Below, in pieces: positions 24,744-36,399 of a stretch of DNA of 64,000 nt. Each line of letters opens with the position of its first letter. The stretch's first letter is position 1. This DNA is from Gammaproteobacteria bacterium Milos-ODIII6 (GTDB taxonomy: Bacteria; Pseudomonadota; Gammaproteobacteria; Chromatiales; Chromatiaceae): NCBI GenBank assembly GCA_029228645.1, contig JAPTHR010000005.1:20-64019 (forward strand), in the 5' to 3' direction. The position numbers were made by a program, and so were the translations under genes. Under the pieces are notes generated by a model. That model was given only the letters and a program-made list of their open reading frames with translations, did not search any database and was not told the origin of the DNA.

Positions 24744-26024
24744 CTACTGCTTGCGCTTGGTGCGTCGCTCGAGCGGCCGGATGCGCGCGGTTTTGACCAT
24801 GTTTTCCTGGGTCTGAATGATATCGATGGGGTAGCCGTTGATCATGACCGAGGTGCCCGACTCGGGCAGATCCTGAAGGTGCTCCACGATCAGGCCGTTG
24901 ATGGTGTTGGGTCCATCGGTGGGCAGTTCCCATTCCAGGTTCCTGACCAGGTCACGCAGGCTGGCTGAGCCATCCACCATGTAGCTGCCGTCTTCCTGGA
25001 GCGTGACATCGGCAATGCTGTCGGCGGGGTCGGTAGCGAACTCACCCACGACCTCCTCGAGCAGGTCGGCCATGGTTACCAGTCCGAGCACGTCCCCGTA
25101 TTCATCCACCACCAGCCCAGCTCGTCGACGGCTCTTCTGGAAGTTGTGCAACTGGTCGTACAACGAGGTTCCCTTGGGAATGAAGTACGGGCTGCGGGTC
25201 AGCGCGCGCAGCTCTGCATGGGTCAGGCCGTCGCTATCCAGCGCGGCTTGCAGAATCCGGCGCGAATGCAGGAACCCGAGAACGTTGTCGATGCTGTGCT
25301 CGAAAACCAGCACCCGGGTGTAGGGAACTTGTTCGAGTTGTTCCAGGATGACGCCGATCGGATCGCTGATATCGATCCCGTCCAGTTCCGTGCGAGGCAC
25401 CATGATGTCCTCGACATTGACTTTCTCGAGGTCGATCAGCCCGAGCAGCATCTGCTGGTGCGATTGATGGATCATCGAGCCCGCTTCGTTGACCACGGTG
25501 CGCAGTTCCTCCCGGGTGAGTGGATTGTCGCCTGCATCGCCGGGAGAAACGCCGAACAACTTGAGCACCGAGTTGGCGGCCAGGTTGACTACCCACACCA
25601 GGGGAAACATGAGGCGCAGGAGCGGTCGGTAAACAAAGGCCGAGGGGAAGGCGAGTTTCTCCGGATGGAGCGCGGCCAGGGTTTTGGGGGCCACTTCGGA
25701 AAAGATCAGCACAACCAGGGTCAGGATGCCTGCGGCCGCCGGGATGGCCCCGGTTCCACCGAGCCGTATCGCGATCACCGTGACCAGTGACGAGGCCAGG
25801 ATATTCACGAAATTGTTGCCCAGGAGGATCAGCCCGATCAGGCGGTCCGGTTGCGCGAGCAGCGCCTCGGCCCGCCGCGCGCCAGGGTGACCTTCGCTGG
25901 CGAGGTGCCGCAATCGGTAACGGTTGAGGGTCATCAGTGCTGTCTCCGAGCCGGAAAAAAAGCCGGACAGCAGCAACAGGCAGGCGAGGGCGCCGAACAG
26001 GGCGCCTATAGGTATGTCTTCCAA
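24744..26024 (-). CDS. CNNM/CorC-family (HlyC/CorC) inner-membrane protein with CBS pair
   Basis: The 426-residue protein has a DUF21 membrane domain (residues 1-190, with GFFSGSETALMTLNRYRLRHLA and about four membrane segments), two CBS domains (about 205-330, VEDIMVPRTELDGIDI and AGLVVDEYGDVLGLVTM) and a C-terminal CorC_HlyC domain (EDGSYMVDGSASLRDL to TSVMINGYPIDII). Relatives such as E. coli YfjD and bacterial CorB/CNNM proteins take part in Mg2+ or Co2+ transport or resistance; the older haemolysin label is misleading. The gene runs divergently from fleQ. The transported ion is inferred from family, not shown. Confidence 0.88.
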   Translation of the reverse strand: MEDIPIGALFGALACLLLLSGFFSGSETALMTLNRYRLRHLASEGHPGARRAEALLAQPDRLIGLILLGNNFVNILASSLVTVIAIRLGGTGAIPAAAGILTLVVLIFSEVAPKTLAALHPEKLAFPSAFVYRPLLRLMFPLVWVVNLAANSVLKLFGVSPGDAGDNPLTREELRTVVNEAGSMIHQSHQQMLLGLIDLEKVNVEDIMVPRTELDGIDISDPIGVILEQLEQVPYTRVLVFEHSIDNVLGFLHSRRILQAALDSDGLTHAELRALTRSPYFIPKGTSLYDQLHNFQKSRRRAGLVVDEYGDVLGLVTMADLLEEVVGEFATDPADSIADVTLQEDGSYMVDGSASLRDLVRNLEWELPTDGPNTINGLIVEHLQDLPESGTSVMINGYPIDIIQTQENMVKTARIRPLERRTKRKQ

Positions 26025-26180
26025 GATAAGACGCTCGATGCAAGCGGTGAAGTCATTTCACGGCTTAGACCGATGGCTGTCAAGCCTCGGCGGCGGTCCT
26101 CGAGCGAAATCGGCGCTTGCCGCCGGGGCGGCCAAGCACGGATTTCCCGGAGCGTCTTTTTTCGGCATGCCGACGTAATT

Positions 26181-26209
26181 TTGACATTTTGGGATTCAGG
26201 TGTTTAACT
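26181..26209 (+). promoter_or_regulatory. Possible sigma-70 promoter of fleQ
   Basis: A perfect -35 box TTGACA (26181-26186) is followed after 17 bases by a weak -10 match TTAACT (26204-26209), about 55 bases before the fleQ start. A vegetative promoter fits the position of FleQ at the top of the flagellar cascade. Confidence 0.4.
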
Positions 26210-26266
26210 TCGGCAAAACAAGGGGTTACTACCCCACTCAATGGAATTTCGGCCGAGGGGGCTCGA

Positions 26267-27733
26267 ATGGAAAATCAAGGCCGGGAAAACGGCTTGGCGG
26301 CGGCCGTTGCGATGCTGGTGATGCCCGACGCCGAATCCAGAGATTACTTAAATGACATTCTGCAATTTGTTGATTGTCAAGTAAATACTCCGGAGTCGCC
26401 CGAGCAACTCCAGGAGTTTCTCGAGCGCTACGCCGATCATTCACCCTCGGTTTTCCTGAGCAGTCGCCTGCCGGTCGAGGAACGCAATTCCTGGCTGCGC
26501 GCCATCGAGCAGGCCTCTCCGAGGCCGGCCCTGATTCAGGTTCAGGAGGGCGATACCGACGAGATGCTGATGAGCGGAGACGTGCTGGCAACCTTGCGGC
26601 TGCCAACCCAGCTCGAAGCGATCACAGCCATTCTGCACCGGGCGCAGGTCTTCTCGGAGTCGCAGCGCCAGGGCGAGGCGGGACGTCGTCCGGTGGAATT
26701 GTTCCGCAGCCTGTCGGGCAACAGCCGCGCCACCCGTGGCATCAACAAGATGATCGAGCAGATGGCCGACACGGATGCGACCGTTCTGATCCTCGGCGAG
26801 TCGGGTACGGGCAAGGAAGTGGTCGCGCGCAAGTTGCATTACCACTCCAAGCGGCGCGGCAAACCCTTTGTGCCGGTCAACTGTGGCGCCATCCCGGGTG
26901 ACCTCTTGGAAAGCGAGCTGTTCGGCCACGAGAAGGGCGCCTTCACTGGCGCGATCAATGCCCGCCAGGGGCGGTTCGAGCTGGCCGAGGGCGGCACCCT
27001 GTTTCTCGACGAGATCGGTGACATGAGCCTGCACATGCAGGTCAAGTTGCTGCGCGTGCTGCAGGAGCGCACCTTCGAGCGGGTCGGGAGCAACAAGACG
27101 ATTCGTTGCGATGTCCGCATCATCGCGGCCACCCACCGTGACCTGGAAGAGGCGATCAAGCAGGACAAGTTCCGCGAGGACCTCTTCTATCGACTCAACG
27201 TCTTTCCCATCGAGGTGCCGCCGCTGCGCGATCGCAGCGAGGACATACCCGTGCTGGTCTCCGATCTGATCGCGCGTATCGAACACGAGAAGCGCGGCTC
27301 CATTCGGCTTACCCCGGCAGCGGTTACCGCGTTGACCCATTACGGCTGGCCGGGCAATGTGCGTGAACTGGCCAATCTGATGGAGCGCCTGGCCATCCTC
27401 TATCCCTATGGGGTCGTGGACGTGGCCGACCTGCCGGAGAAGTTCCGGGCCGGGGTGAAGCTCCCGCAACCGGGGGCCAGCATGGAAGCGCCGTCCGAGA
27501 TGAGCGCGAGCGGATCCGGCCCGGTGACGCTTTCCAGCATGCCGCGCCTGCCGCCGGAGGGTATCGACCTCAAGGCCTATCTCGCCGAGATCGAGCAAAA
27601 TTTCATCCGCCAGGCCCTGGACGAGTCGGATGGGGTGGTGGCGCACGCGGCGAATCGGCTCAATATGCGTCGCACCACACTGGTCGAGAAGCTGCGCAAG
27701 TACGGCCTGCAGCGTGCCAGTGACTCGGCGTAA
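26267..27733 (+). CDS. fleQ: Flagellar master regulator FleQ (FlrA), sigma-54-dependent activator
   Basis: FleQ activates class II flagellar promoters with RpoN and in Pseudomonas also controls exopolysaccharide genes in response to c-di-GMP. The 488-residue protein has an N-terminal FleQ receiver-like domain (residues 1-130) without a normal phospho-acceptor context, an AAA+ domain with Walker A GESGTGKE (177-184), the sigma-54 contact loop GAFTGA (224-229), Walker B GGTLFLDE (242-249), and a Fis-type helix-turn-helix at the C-terminus ([20 protein letters not shown]). The start at 26267 has a purine-rich site (gaggggg). It lies just upstream of fleSR as in Pseudomonas. The name rests on context and domain layout; FlrA is the Vibrio equivalent. 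Confidence 0.93.
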   Translation: MENQGRENGLAAAVAMLVMPDAESRDYLNDILQFVDCQVNTPESPEQLQEFLERYADHSPSVFLSSRLPVEERNSWLRAIEQASPRPALIQVQEGDTDEMLMSGDVLATLRLPTQLEAITAILHRAQVFSESQRQGEAGRRPVELFRSLSGNSRATRGINKMIEQMADTDATVLILGESGTGKEVVARKLHYHSKRRGKPFVPVNCGAIPGDLLESELFGHEKGAFTGAINARQGRFELAEGGTLFLDEIGDMSLHMQVKLLRVLQERTFERVGSNKTIRCDVRIIAATHRDLEEAIKQDKFREDLFYRLNVFPIEVPPLRDRSEDIPVLVSDLIARIEHEKRGSIRLTPAAVTALTHYGWPGNVRELANLMERLAILYPYGVVDVADLPEKFRAGVKLPQPGASMEAPSEMSASGSGPVTLSSMPRLPPEGIDLKAYLAEIEQNFIRQALDESDGVVAHAANRLNMRRTTLVEKLRKYGLQRASDSA

Positions 27734-27803
27734 ATAGCTGTCGAACTATTGACTTCCGAATAGGAAGTAAAGTTAAAAGTCTGAAATAAAAGAAAAAATA
27801 ATT

Positions 27804-27820
27804 GGGCATGGGTTTTGCTT
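27804..27820 (+). promoter_or_regulatory. Sigma-54 promoter of fleSR
   Basis: The sequence GGGCATGGGTTTTGCTT has GG at 27805-27806 and GC at 27817-27818 with exactly ten bases between, matching the -24/-12 consensus (TGGCAY-N5-TTGCW) except for one base. It lies about 35 bases before the fleS start, where FleQ would be expected to activate fleSR. Confidence 0.75.
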
Positions 27821-27853
27821 GAAGCTGTGGCAGACAGCAACAGGCAGTTATCC

Positions 27854-29046
27854 ATGAGCGCAACCACCGCCCGCACCACAGATCAGGCCCCCACGCTTGC
27901 CCAGGCGTTCAGCGAGTTCTATTCCCTTTCCGAGCGGCTCAGCACCGCCTCCGGCCGACTCGAGGCGCAGTTCACCGAACTGACCCGCGAGTTGGCTCGC
28001 TCACGTGCGGCCCGCCAGTCCGAATCCCGCCAGACCAAGCAGTTGACCGACCGATTATCCGCCGTGCTCGAGGCCATGCCGGCGGCTGTGGTGCTGGTGG
28101 ATGGGCGTGACCGCATCGACCGTTTCAACTCGGTGGCAGAGGAGCTGTTCGAGGGTCTGCGTTGGGGAAGGCGTTGGGGCGAGGTGTTGCAGGAAAACCT
28201 GTTGTCGCGCTCGGGGCCGGGTGATTGGCTGTTGCGCGGCCAGCAACGCGTGAACGTGTCGCTCAAGCCACTCGCGGACGGTGGCCAGATTCTGGTGATG
28301 ATCGACACCACCGAGCAACGCGAGCTGGAGGAACGTCTGCAGCGGCAGAGTCGCCTCGGCGACATGGGCGAGATGGCGGCCCAGTTGGCCCACCAGATTC
28401 GCACCCCGCTCGCAACAGCCTTGCTCTACGGGGGGCAGCTCGGCCGCTCCAATCTCAGTGCAGCGCAGCGCAGCCAGTTCACCGACAAACTGGTGGAAGG
28501 ACTCAAGCACACCGAGAAGCTGGTCAGCGACATGCTCGCTTTCAGTCGTGGCGGCAACTTCATCGTCAATCCGGTATCCCTGCGCAGCCTGCTGCAACAG
28601 GCCATCGACATGCTGGCGCCGCGTCTGCAGTCCCAGGGGGTGGAGCTTGCCCTCACCATCGACGAGCTGCAACCTGACCGAATGCTCGGCAACCGGGATG
28701 CCCTGGTCGGCGTGATCTGCAACCTGCTGGATAACGCACTCAACCACTGCGATCGCGGCGCCCGGATCGCGGTCAGTCTTCTGCTCTCGCCGGCGGATGC
28801 GCGCGTGGTCGTCGAAGACGATGGTCCGGGTATCCCCAGGGACGTACGCGAGCGCATCTTCGACCCCTTTTTCACTACCCGCGAACGTGGCACCGGCCTG
28901 GGACTGTCGGTCGTGCAGTCGGTGGTCTTTGCGCATGGCGGTAGTGTCAACACCTGTACCTCCCAATTCGGGGGCGCCTGTTTCGAGGTACATCTCCCCC
29001 TGAGCACGGCGGAAGAGGCGGCGCAAGGTCCGCAAGGAGAATCTGT

Positions 29047-29050
<4 letters not shown>
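27854..29050 (+). CDS. fleS: Flagellar sensor histidine kinase FleS (FlrB)
   Basis: The 398-residue soluble kinase has an N-terminal coiled-coil region (about 25-75), a PAS domain (about 70-155, MPAAVVLVDGRDRIDRFNSVAEELFEG), a HisKA domain with the phospho-acceptor His180 in QLAHQIRTPLATAL, and an HATPase domain with N-box NLLDNALNH, DDGPGIP and TGLGLSVVQ. It lacks membrane segments, as FleS/FlrB proteins do. The ATG at 27854 is chosen because the sigma-54 promoter ends just upstream. Its stop overlaps the start of fleR by four bases, coupling the two-component pair. Confidence 0.93.
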
Positions 29051-30417
<1,367 letters not shown>

Positions 30418-30468
30418 GCATCGCACGCTGGCGGCGCCGGGCGCTCCCGCCGCAGGAATTCTCGATTT

Positions 30469-30485
30469 TGGCCCGCTTCTTGCCC
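30469..30485 (+). promoter_or_regulatory. Sigma-54 promoter of the fliE-fliJ operon
   Basis: TTGGCCCGCTTCTTGCC has GG at 30470-30471 and GC at 30482-30483 with ten bases between, an almost perfect -24/-12 element (TGGC...TTGC). It lies about 60 bases before fliE, as expected for FleQ or FleR control. Confidence 0.8.
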
Positions 30486-30544
30486 CTTTAATGGGAACAA
30501 GCAGGTTAGTGACAAAAAATTAACGTTTACGAGGGCATACCCCA

Positions 30545-30865
30545 ATGAGCAGCATGGAGATCTCCCAGGTTCTGGCGCAAATGCGGGTGATGGCGGCACA
30601 GGCACAGGCAAACACCGTCAGCCAACCGACACCACCGGCAGGTGGGAGTTTTCAGCAGGTGCTGAGCGATTCCATCGACAAGGTCAATTCCATGCAGCAA
30701 CAGGCCGGTGTGCTCAAGACCGGTTTCGAACAGGGACGTGAGGGAATCGACCTGGCCGACGTGATGATCGCTTCGCAGAAGTCCGGTCTGGCCTTCAACG
30801 CCATGGTCGAGGTGCGCAACAAACTCGTGGAAGCCTACAAAGACATCAAGAACATGCCGCTGTGA
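30545..30865 (+). CDS. fliE: Flagellar hook-basal body protein FliE
   Basis: FliE joins the MS ring to the proximal rod. The 106-residue protein has a variable N-terminal part rich in Gln and Met, then the conserved FQQVLSDSIDKVNSMQQQAG and GIDLADVMIASQKSGLAFNAMVEVRNKLVEAYKDIKNMPL typical of the C-terminal half. It opens the operon fliEFGHIJ behind a sigma-54-type promoter. Confidence 0.95.
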   Translation: MSSMEISQVLAQMRVMAAQAQANTVSQPTPPAGGSFQQVLSDSIDKVNSMQQQAGVLKTGFEQGREGIDLADVMIASQKSGLAFNAMVEVRNKLVEAYKDIKNMPL

Positions 30866-30928
30866 AGCCAGCCCGGATATTTCACCAGCCGAACAACGCC
30901 GGTCCAGTAACTGCGTGGAGAAAATAAG

Positions 30929-32638
30929 GTGGGAGATGTGGCAGAAAATACCGCGCTGGCCCCTGCACTCGAGCAGGAGACCAACAGCAAGCTGACCGAG
31001 AATCCGATATTCCGGCAGTTGGCGGTGATGATCGGTATTGCCGCCAGCGTGGCCCTGGGCATGGCGGTGGTGCTGTGGTCCCAGGCGCCGAGCCTCGCCC
31101 CCCTGTACGGCAACCTGGCCGATAAGGATGCCTCGCAGGTACTCGAGTTGCTGCAGCAGAACGGCATCGACTACCAGGTAGAGGAAGGCAGCGGCCTGAT
31201 CATGGTGCCCGCCGGCAAGGTCAAGGAAGTGCGCATGCAGCTGGCTTCCGCCGGGCTGCCGAACAGTAGCGGGATGGGTTTCGAGCTGCTGCAACAGGAT
31301 ATGGGCTTCGGCACCAGCCGGGTGGTGGAGCGGGCGCGCTATGTGCAGGCCATGCAGGGCGAACTGGCGCGCACCATCGCCACTATAGGCAATGTGCAGA
31401 GTGCGCGCGTCCACCTCGCGATTCCAAAGCAGTCGGTGTTCGTGCGCGAGCGCAAAAAACCGAGTGCCTCGGTAACCGTGCGCCTGCTGAGCGGACGGAC
31501 CCTCGATCCCGGCCAGGTGGATGCCATCGTGCATCTGGTTGCATCCAGTGTCCCGGAACTCGAAACCGGGCGGGTCACCGTGGTCGACCAGAAAGGCAAT
31601 CTGCTCAGCGGTGATGGCAGCGCCAAGGACCTCAAGCTTTCCAGCTCCCAATTCGACTACACCCGTCGCGTCGAGGACCACTACCGCGAGCGTATCGAGA
31701 GCCTGCTCGCTCCGATCCTGGGTGCGGACCGGGTGCGCGCGGAGGTAAACGCAGAGATTGATTTCAGCGTGACCGAGCAGACCCAGGAGCGTTACAACCC
31801 CGACCAGCCGGCGCTCCGCAGTGAGCACATCAATGAACAGGAGCGCAGCAACGGGCTCGCCCAGGGCATCCCTGGCGCGCTCAGCAACCAACCGCCGGCC
31901 GCCGGTGAGGCGCCGGAAGTTGCCCGCGATGGGGGCGAAAACGCTCGCGACAGCGTGCGCGACAGTTCCCGCCAGGCAACCCGGAACTATGAACTGGACC
32001 GCACCATCAGCCACAAGCGCCTGGCGCAGAACGCGCTTCGCCGCCTTTCGGTTGCGGTGGTGGTCGACGACCGCAACGTGGCCCTCGCGGATGGCAATAC
32101 GGAACGACGCGAGCGCACGCCGGAGGAGATCGAACGCATCACCCAGCTGGTGCACGAGGCGATTGGCTTCGACGTGCGCCGCGGCGACAGCGTGCGGGTG
32201 GTGAACAGTTCCTTTCTCGATCCGGAGCCGATCGAGGCACTGCCGGAGCCGGCACTGTGGGAACAGGCCTGGTTCCTGGACCTGGTGAAGCAGGTTGGCG
32301 GCGTGGCGGTGGTACTGCTGCTGATATTCGGCGTGCTACGGCCAACCCTGGCGCGCCTGACCGGCTCTCCCGGTACCGGACTCGCGGTAGCCGAAGGTGC
32401 CGCGGATGTGGCGGGCGCAGACGGCGCCACGGTCACCGGTCCCCTGGGGCCGGATGGCCTGCCGACCGGAGAATCGGGCGACCAACCGCTCAAGCTCGGG
32501 GTGGACGAGGAACGGGTCAAGCTGCCCGATGGCGGGGGCTACGAGAACATCATGATGGCGGCGCGCGACCTGGTGGATGAAGACCCCAAGCGCGTCGCTC
32601 AACTGGTCAAAAACTGGATAGAGGAAGATGGCGGCTGA
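30929..32638 (+). CDS. fliF: Flagellar MS-ring protein FliF
   Basis: FliF forms the inner-membrane MS ring on which the motor and export gate are built. The 569-residue protein has a first membrane helix near residues 30-50 (AVMIGIAASVALGMAVVLW), the ring-building periplasmic domains with LAPLYGNLADKDASQVLELL, RYVQAMQGELARTIATIGNVQSARVHLAIP and the YNPDQPALRSEHINEQE linker, and a second helix (VGGVAVVLLLIFGVLRPTL, about 455-475) before the FliG-binding tail. The start is GTG at 30929, with a second GTG three codons later also possible. Its end overlaps fliG by 11 bases. Confidence 0.95.
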   Translation: MGDVAENTALAPALEQETNSKLTENPIFRQLAVMIGIAASVALGMAVVLWSQAPSLAPLYGNLADKDASQVLELLQQNGIDYQVEEGSGLIMVPAGKVKEVRMQLASAGLPNSSGMGFELLQQDMGFGTSRVVERARYVQAMQGELARTIATIGNVQSARVHLAIPKQSVFVRERKKPSASVTVRLLSGRTLDPGQVDAIVHLVASSVPELETGRVTVVDQKGNLLSGDGSAKDLKLSSSQFDYTRRVEDHYRERIESLLAPILGADRVRAEVNAEIDFSVTEQTQERYNPDQPALRSEHINEQERSNGLAQGIPGALSNQPPAAGEAPEVARDGGENARDSVRDSSRQATRNYELDRTISHKRLAQNALRRLSVAVVVDDRNVALADGNTERRERTPEEIERITQLVHEAIGFDVRRGDSVRVVNSSFLDPEPIEALPEPALWEQAWFLDLVKQVGGVAVVLLLIFGVLRPTLARLTGSPGTGLAVAEGAADVAGADGATVTGPLGPDGLPTGESGDQPLKLGVDEERVKLPDGGGYENIMMAARDLVDEDPKRVAQLVKNWIEEDGG

Positions 32639-33671
32639 AGAAGCACAAATCGAGGTCGATCAGCAGGTCGTCGACAACCTGAGCGGTGTGCAACGGTCCG
32701 CCCTGCTGATGCTCGGGCTGGGAGAGAACCATGCCGCTGAGATACTCAAGCACATGGGACCGAAAGAGGTGCAGGAGATCGGCATGGCGATGGCGAGTCT
32801 GAGCAATGTCACCCACTCCCAGATGGAGTTGGTGATGCAACGATTCGTCGACACCATCGGTGACCAGACCTCCCTGGGCATGGGGTCGGATGACTACATC
32901 CGCAACATGCTGACCAAGGCACTCGGGTCGGACAAGGCCAACGGAGTGATCGACCGTATCCTGCTGGGGCGTAACAGCAAGGGCCTGGAACAACTCAAGT
33001 GGCTGGACGCGCGCTCGATTGCCGAGGTGATCCGCCAGGAACATCCCCAGATCATCGCGATCGTGATGTCCTTTCTGGATCCGGACCAGGCCGCCGCGGT
33101 GCTTTCGGAGTTCACCGACCCGCGCGTGCGCAACGACGTGATGATGCGCATCGCCACGCTCGAGGGTATCCAGCCGACCGCTTTGCAGGAACTGGACGAG
33201 ATCCTGGAGCGCCAGCTGGCCGGCAGCGCCAACCTCAAGTCTTCGTCGCTCGGTGGAGTGAAGAAGGCCGCCGATATCCTCAACTTCGTGGATGGCTCGC
33301 TCGAGGCCGAGTTGATCGAGGGAATCCAGAAGGCCGACGAGGATCTGGCTCAGGACATCCAGGACAATATGTTCGTGTTCGACAATCTCATGGCTGTGGA
33401 CGACCGTGGCGTGCAGACACTGATGCGCGAGATTTCCTCGGATCAGCTCCTGATCGCGCTTCGCGGTGCGCCTGATGGTCTCAAGGACAAGATATTCAGC
33501 AATATGTCTTCGCGTGCCGCGGAGATGCTCAAAGATGATCTCGAGGCGGCACCGCCGGTCAAGGTGAGTGATGTCGAGGCCGCGCAGAAGGAGATCCTGT
33601 CGGTGGCGCGCAAGCTGGCCGAGGCGGGTGAGATCATGCTCGGTGGCGGCGGCGGAGACGACTTCATCTGA
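32628..33671 (+). CDS. fliG: Flagellar motor switch protein FliG
   Basis: FliG is the rotor protein that contacts the stator and helps set the direction of rotation. The 347-residue product shows the N-terminal FliF-binding region (LSGVQRSALLMLGLGENHAAEILKHM), the middle domain with EHPQIIAIVMSFLDPDQAAAVL, and the C-terminal torque helix with charged residues (VDDRGVQTLMREISSDQLLIAL), followed by FSNMSSRAAEMLKDDLEA. The gene overlaps fliF and its last base is the first base of the fliH start. Confidence 0.96.
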   Translation: MAAEEAQIEVDQQVVDNLSGVQRSALLMLGLGENHAAEILKHMGPKEVQEIGMAMASLSNVTHSQMELVMQRFVDTIGDQTSLGMGSDDYIRNMLTKALGSDKANGVIDRILLGRNSKGLEQLKWLDARSIAEVIRQEHPQIIAIVMSFLDPDQAAAVLSEFTDPRVRNDVMMRIATLEGIQPTALQELDEILERQLAGSANLKSSSLGGVKKAADILNFVDGSLEAELIEGIQKADEDLAQDIQDNMFVFDNLMAVDDRGVQTLMREISSDQLLIALRGAPDGLKDKIFSNMSSRAAEMLKDDLEAAPPVKVSDVEAAQKEILSVARKLAEAGEIMLGGGGGDDFI

Positions 33672-34390
33672 TGTCCGCCCATTCCAACAACACGCCACGT
33701 GCCCGCGTGATTCGCTCCGGCGGCGATTCGGCGCAACATTGGACCCCGCCGAGTATGGGTGGCCCCGTTTTCGAGGAGCCCGAACGGGCCGAAGTGGCGG
33801 AGATGCCGACCGCCTCGGATCTCGAGGAACTCGCCGCCAAGGCCCAGGAGGAAGGGCGCCAGCAGGGACTCGAGCAGGGACTGGAGGAGGGTCGCAGCGA
33901 GGGATTGGAGTTCGGTCATCGCGAGGGACTCGAATCCGGCAGGCAGGAGATACTGGAACGGGTGCAGCAGTTCGATCGGATACTGCAGGGCCTGAATGAG
34001 CCCTTCGCGGCCCTTGACGAGCAGGTCGAACAGGAGGTGGTCAGCTTGGTCATTGCCATGGTGCGGCAACTGGTGCGGCGCGAGATCAAGACCGATCCCG
34101 GCCAGGTCGTGGGCGTGGTCCGGGAGGCGCTGGGCATCCTGCCGGTTGCGGCGCGTCGCATACGGGTGCTGCTGCACCCGGACGACGCCGCGCTGGTTCG
34201 TGAGGCCTATACCCTTGGGGAATCCGACCAGAAGTGGCAGATCATCGAGGATCCGGTGGTGCAGCGCGGCGGCTGCCGGGTATACACGGAGAATTCGCAG
34301 GTGGACGCCACCCTCGAGTCGCGTCTGAACGCCCTGATCGCCCCGCTGCTGGGGAACGAACGGGAGAGACCGGATGCTGCCGACGACTGA
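33671..34390 (+). CDS. fliH: Flagellar export regulator FliH
   Basis: FliH binds and restrains the export ATPase FliI. The 239-residue protein has an acidic, low-complexity N-terminal third with Gly-rich repeats [18 protein letters not shown] (GxxxG-type pattern characteristic of FliH), a coiled-coil middle and a FliI-binding C-terminal domain ([39 protein letters not shown]). Its end overlaps fliI by 17 bases. Confidence 0.93.
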   Translation: MSAHSNNTPRARVIRSGGDSAQHWTPPSMGGPVFEEPERAEVAEMPTASDLEELAAKAQEEGRQQGLEQGLEEGRSEGLEFGHREGLESGRQEILERVQQFDRILQGLNEPFAALDEQVEQEVVSLVIAMVRQLVRREIKTDPGQVVGVVREALGILPVAARRIRVLLHPDDAALVREAYTLGESDQKWQIIEDPVVQRGGCRVYTENSQVDATLESRLNALIAPLLGNERERPDAADD

Positions 34391-35747
34391 ACGCAGCGGG
34401 ATCTGGGGCCGGCGTATCGCGAAGCTCGCGGAAATGATGCCAGAGTCGCGCGGCCTGATCGTCGAGGGCAAGCTGACCCGCATGGTCGGTCTGACGCTGG
34501 AGGCGATCGGCTGCCGTGCGGCCATCGGCGAAATCTGCGACGTGATCAATGCCGGTGGCGAACGGATCGAGGCGGAGGTGGTGGGTTTCGCCGGGGAGAG
34601 CATCTACCTGATGCCGACCGGCGATATCCGCGGCCTGCAGCCGGATGCGCGGGTGGTCCCCACCGGTCGGGTCTCGGAAGCGCCTGTCGGTGAGGCCCTG
34701 CTCGGCCGGGTCATCGATGGCAGCGGCCAGCCCCTGGATGGCAAGGGCCGGCTGCATACGCAAGCTCGCTGGCCGCTCGACGGTGAGAGCATCAATCCCC
34801 TGACGCGCGATCCGATCCGGCAGCCGCTGGATGTCGGTATTCGCGCGATCAACAGCCTGCTCAGCGTGGGGCGAGGCCAACGGCTGGGTTTGTTTGCCGG
34901 TTCGGGGGTGGGTAAGTCGGTGCTGCTGGGCATGATGACGCGCTACACCAATGCGGATGTGGTGGTGGTCGGACTGATCGGAGAACGGGGGCGGGAGGTC
35001 AAGGAGTTCGTCGACAATATCCTGGGCGAGGAAGGCCTGGCCCGTTCGGTGGTAGTGGCGGTACCGGCGGACCAGCCGCCCTTGCGGCGCATGCACGGCG
35101 CCATGCTCGCGACTTCGATAGCGGAATACTTTCGCGAGCAGGGAAACCAGGTGCTGTTGTTGATGGACTCGCTGACCCGCTTCGCGCAGGCCCAGCGCGA
35201 GATCGGCTTGGCGATCAACGAGCCGCCGGCGACCAAGGGCTATCCCCCCTCGGTTTTCGCCAAGCTGCCGCACCTGGTGGAACGTGCGGGCAATGGCGAC
35301 CGGGGAGGGGGTTCGATAACCGCTTTCTATACCGTGCTGGCGGAAGGTGACGACCAGAATGATCCGATCGCGGATGCGGCGCGCGCCATCCTGGATGGCC
35401 ACATCGTATTGTCGCGCCGGATCGCGGAAAGCGGACAGTATCCCGCAATCGATATCGAGGCCTCGGTGAGCCGTGCGATGAACGACATCACCACCCCGGA
35501 CCACCAGGCGGCTGCGCGTCAGTTCAAGCAGTATTACAGCCTGTACCAGCGCAACCGCGATCTCATCAGTGTCGGGGCCTACGAGCCCGGCGCGGACGAG
35601 CAGCTCGATCAGGCGATTCGCATCATGCCCGGGATGCAGGAATTTCTGCGTCAGGGCAGGGAGAGCAGCGTCGACCTGGAGCAAAGTCTGACCCATCTGC
35701 AGGCGATCTTCCCGCAGCATCGCGCATCCCCCGGGGCTAACCAATGA
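34374..35747 (+). CDS. fliI: Flagellum-specific ATPase FliI
   Basis: FliI is the F1-beta-like ATPase of flagellar protein export. The 457-residue product has an N-terminal beta-barrel region, Walker [15 protein letters not shown] near residue 180, Walker [21 protein letters not shown], and the type III ATPase signature [23 protein letters not shown]. The C-terminus is helical. The start overlaps fliH and its stop overlaps fliJ by four bases (ATGA). Confidence 0.96.
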   Translation: MLPTTERSGIWGRRIAKLAEMMPESRGLIVEGKLTRMVGLTLEAIGCRAAIGEICDVINAGGERIEAEVVGFAGESIYLMPTGDIRGLQPDARVVPTGRVSEAPVGEALLGRVIDGSGQPLDGKGRLHTQARWPLDGESINPLTRDPIRQPLDVGIRAINSLLSVGRGQRLGLFAGSGVGKSVLLGMMTRYTNADVVVVGLIGERGREVKEFVDNILGEEGLARSVVVAVPADQPPLRRMHGAMLATSIAEYFREQGNQVLLLMDSLTRFAQAQREIGLAINEPPATKGYPPSVFAKLPHLVERAGNGDRGGGSITAFYTVLAEGDDQNDPIADAARAILDGHIVLSRRIAESGQYPAIDIEASVSRAMNDITTPDHQAAARQFKQYYSLYQRNRDLISVGAYEPGADEQLDQAIRIMPGMQEFLRQGRESSVDLEQSLTHLQAIFPQHRASPGANQ

Positions 35748-36181
35748 CAGAGGACGCCAAGCGTTTCGCCTCCCTCAAGCGGCTTGCCGAATGGAAGGAG
35801 CGGGACGCGGCCGCGCGCTTCGGACGACAGCGTCGGGAGCGTGATGCCGCGCTGCAACGCCTGGAGGAGTTGCGTCTGTATCATCGCGAGTATCTGGAAC
35901 GCTATCTCTCCGCCGGTCGCGACAGCGGATCGGTGGCGCGCATGCGCGACTACCAGTCGTTCATCGACAAACTCGAGGCGGCGATTGCCGAACAGGAGCG
36001 CATCGTGGCGCAACTCGGAGAGGTGTGCGATCTGGCTCGGCACGCCTGGACCGCCGAGTACACCAATGCGCAGAGCATGTCACACATATTGCAGAAAAAG
36101 CGCGAGGAGGAAGCGCGTGAACAGCTCAGAAGCGAACAGCGACAGCAGGATGATCGGGGTCCGCGACGTTCCTCTTATTGA
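35744..36181 (+). CDS. fliJ: Flagellar export chaperone FliJ
   Basis: The 145-residue protein is predicted to be almost wholly coiled coil ([20 protein letters not shown] through [19 protein letters not shown]), ending in a basic, polar tail. FliJ acts as the stalk-like partner of FliI and as a chaperone escort. Sequence conservation in the family is low, so the call leans on its place directly after fliI and on the coiled-coil architecture. The operon stops here; fliK and the C-ring genes are not in this window. Confidence 0.88.
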   Translation: MTEDAKRFASLKRLAEWKERDAAARFGRQRRERDAALQRLEELRLYHREYLERYLSAGRDSGSVARMRDYQSFIDKLEAAIAEQERIVAQLGEVCDLARHAWTAEYTNAQSMSHILQKKREEEAREQLRSEQRQQDDRGPRRSSY

Positions 36182-36297
36182 AGTCGCATCAGATGTTTTG
36201 CAAGGATTCCCGCGCCTGTGGATAGTGTCTGTGGCATACAGGCTTGCAGGCACAATGGCTGCTTCCCCCGTAATGAAAATCTCCCGGCAGACAAAAA

Positions 36298-36337
36298 AGA
36301 AACGCCCCAATGCGGAAAGCAAGATGGGGCGTTTCTG
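36298..36337 (-). terminator. Bidirectional terminator between fliJ and the minus-strand winged-helix gene
   Basis: An 11-bp stem (GAAACGCCCCA / TGGGGCGTTTC) with a loop of about 15 bases is followed on the minus strand by TTTTTT, giving a strong terminator for the gene at 36400-36810. On the plus strand, behind fliJ, only a short T run follows. The region 36182-36297 holds nothing else recognisable. Confidence 0.8.
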
Positions 36338-36399
36338 ACAGCACCTGGCTAATGTATCAATACATCAGCGAATGACCGGTCCGGCACCGGCTTTTCCGT

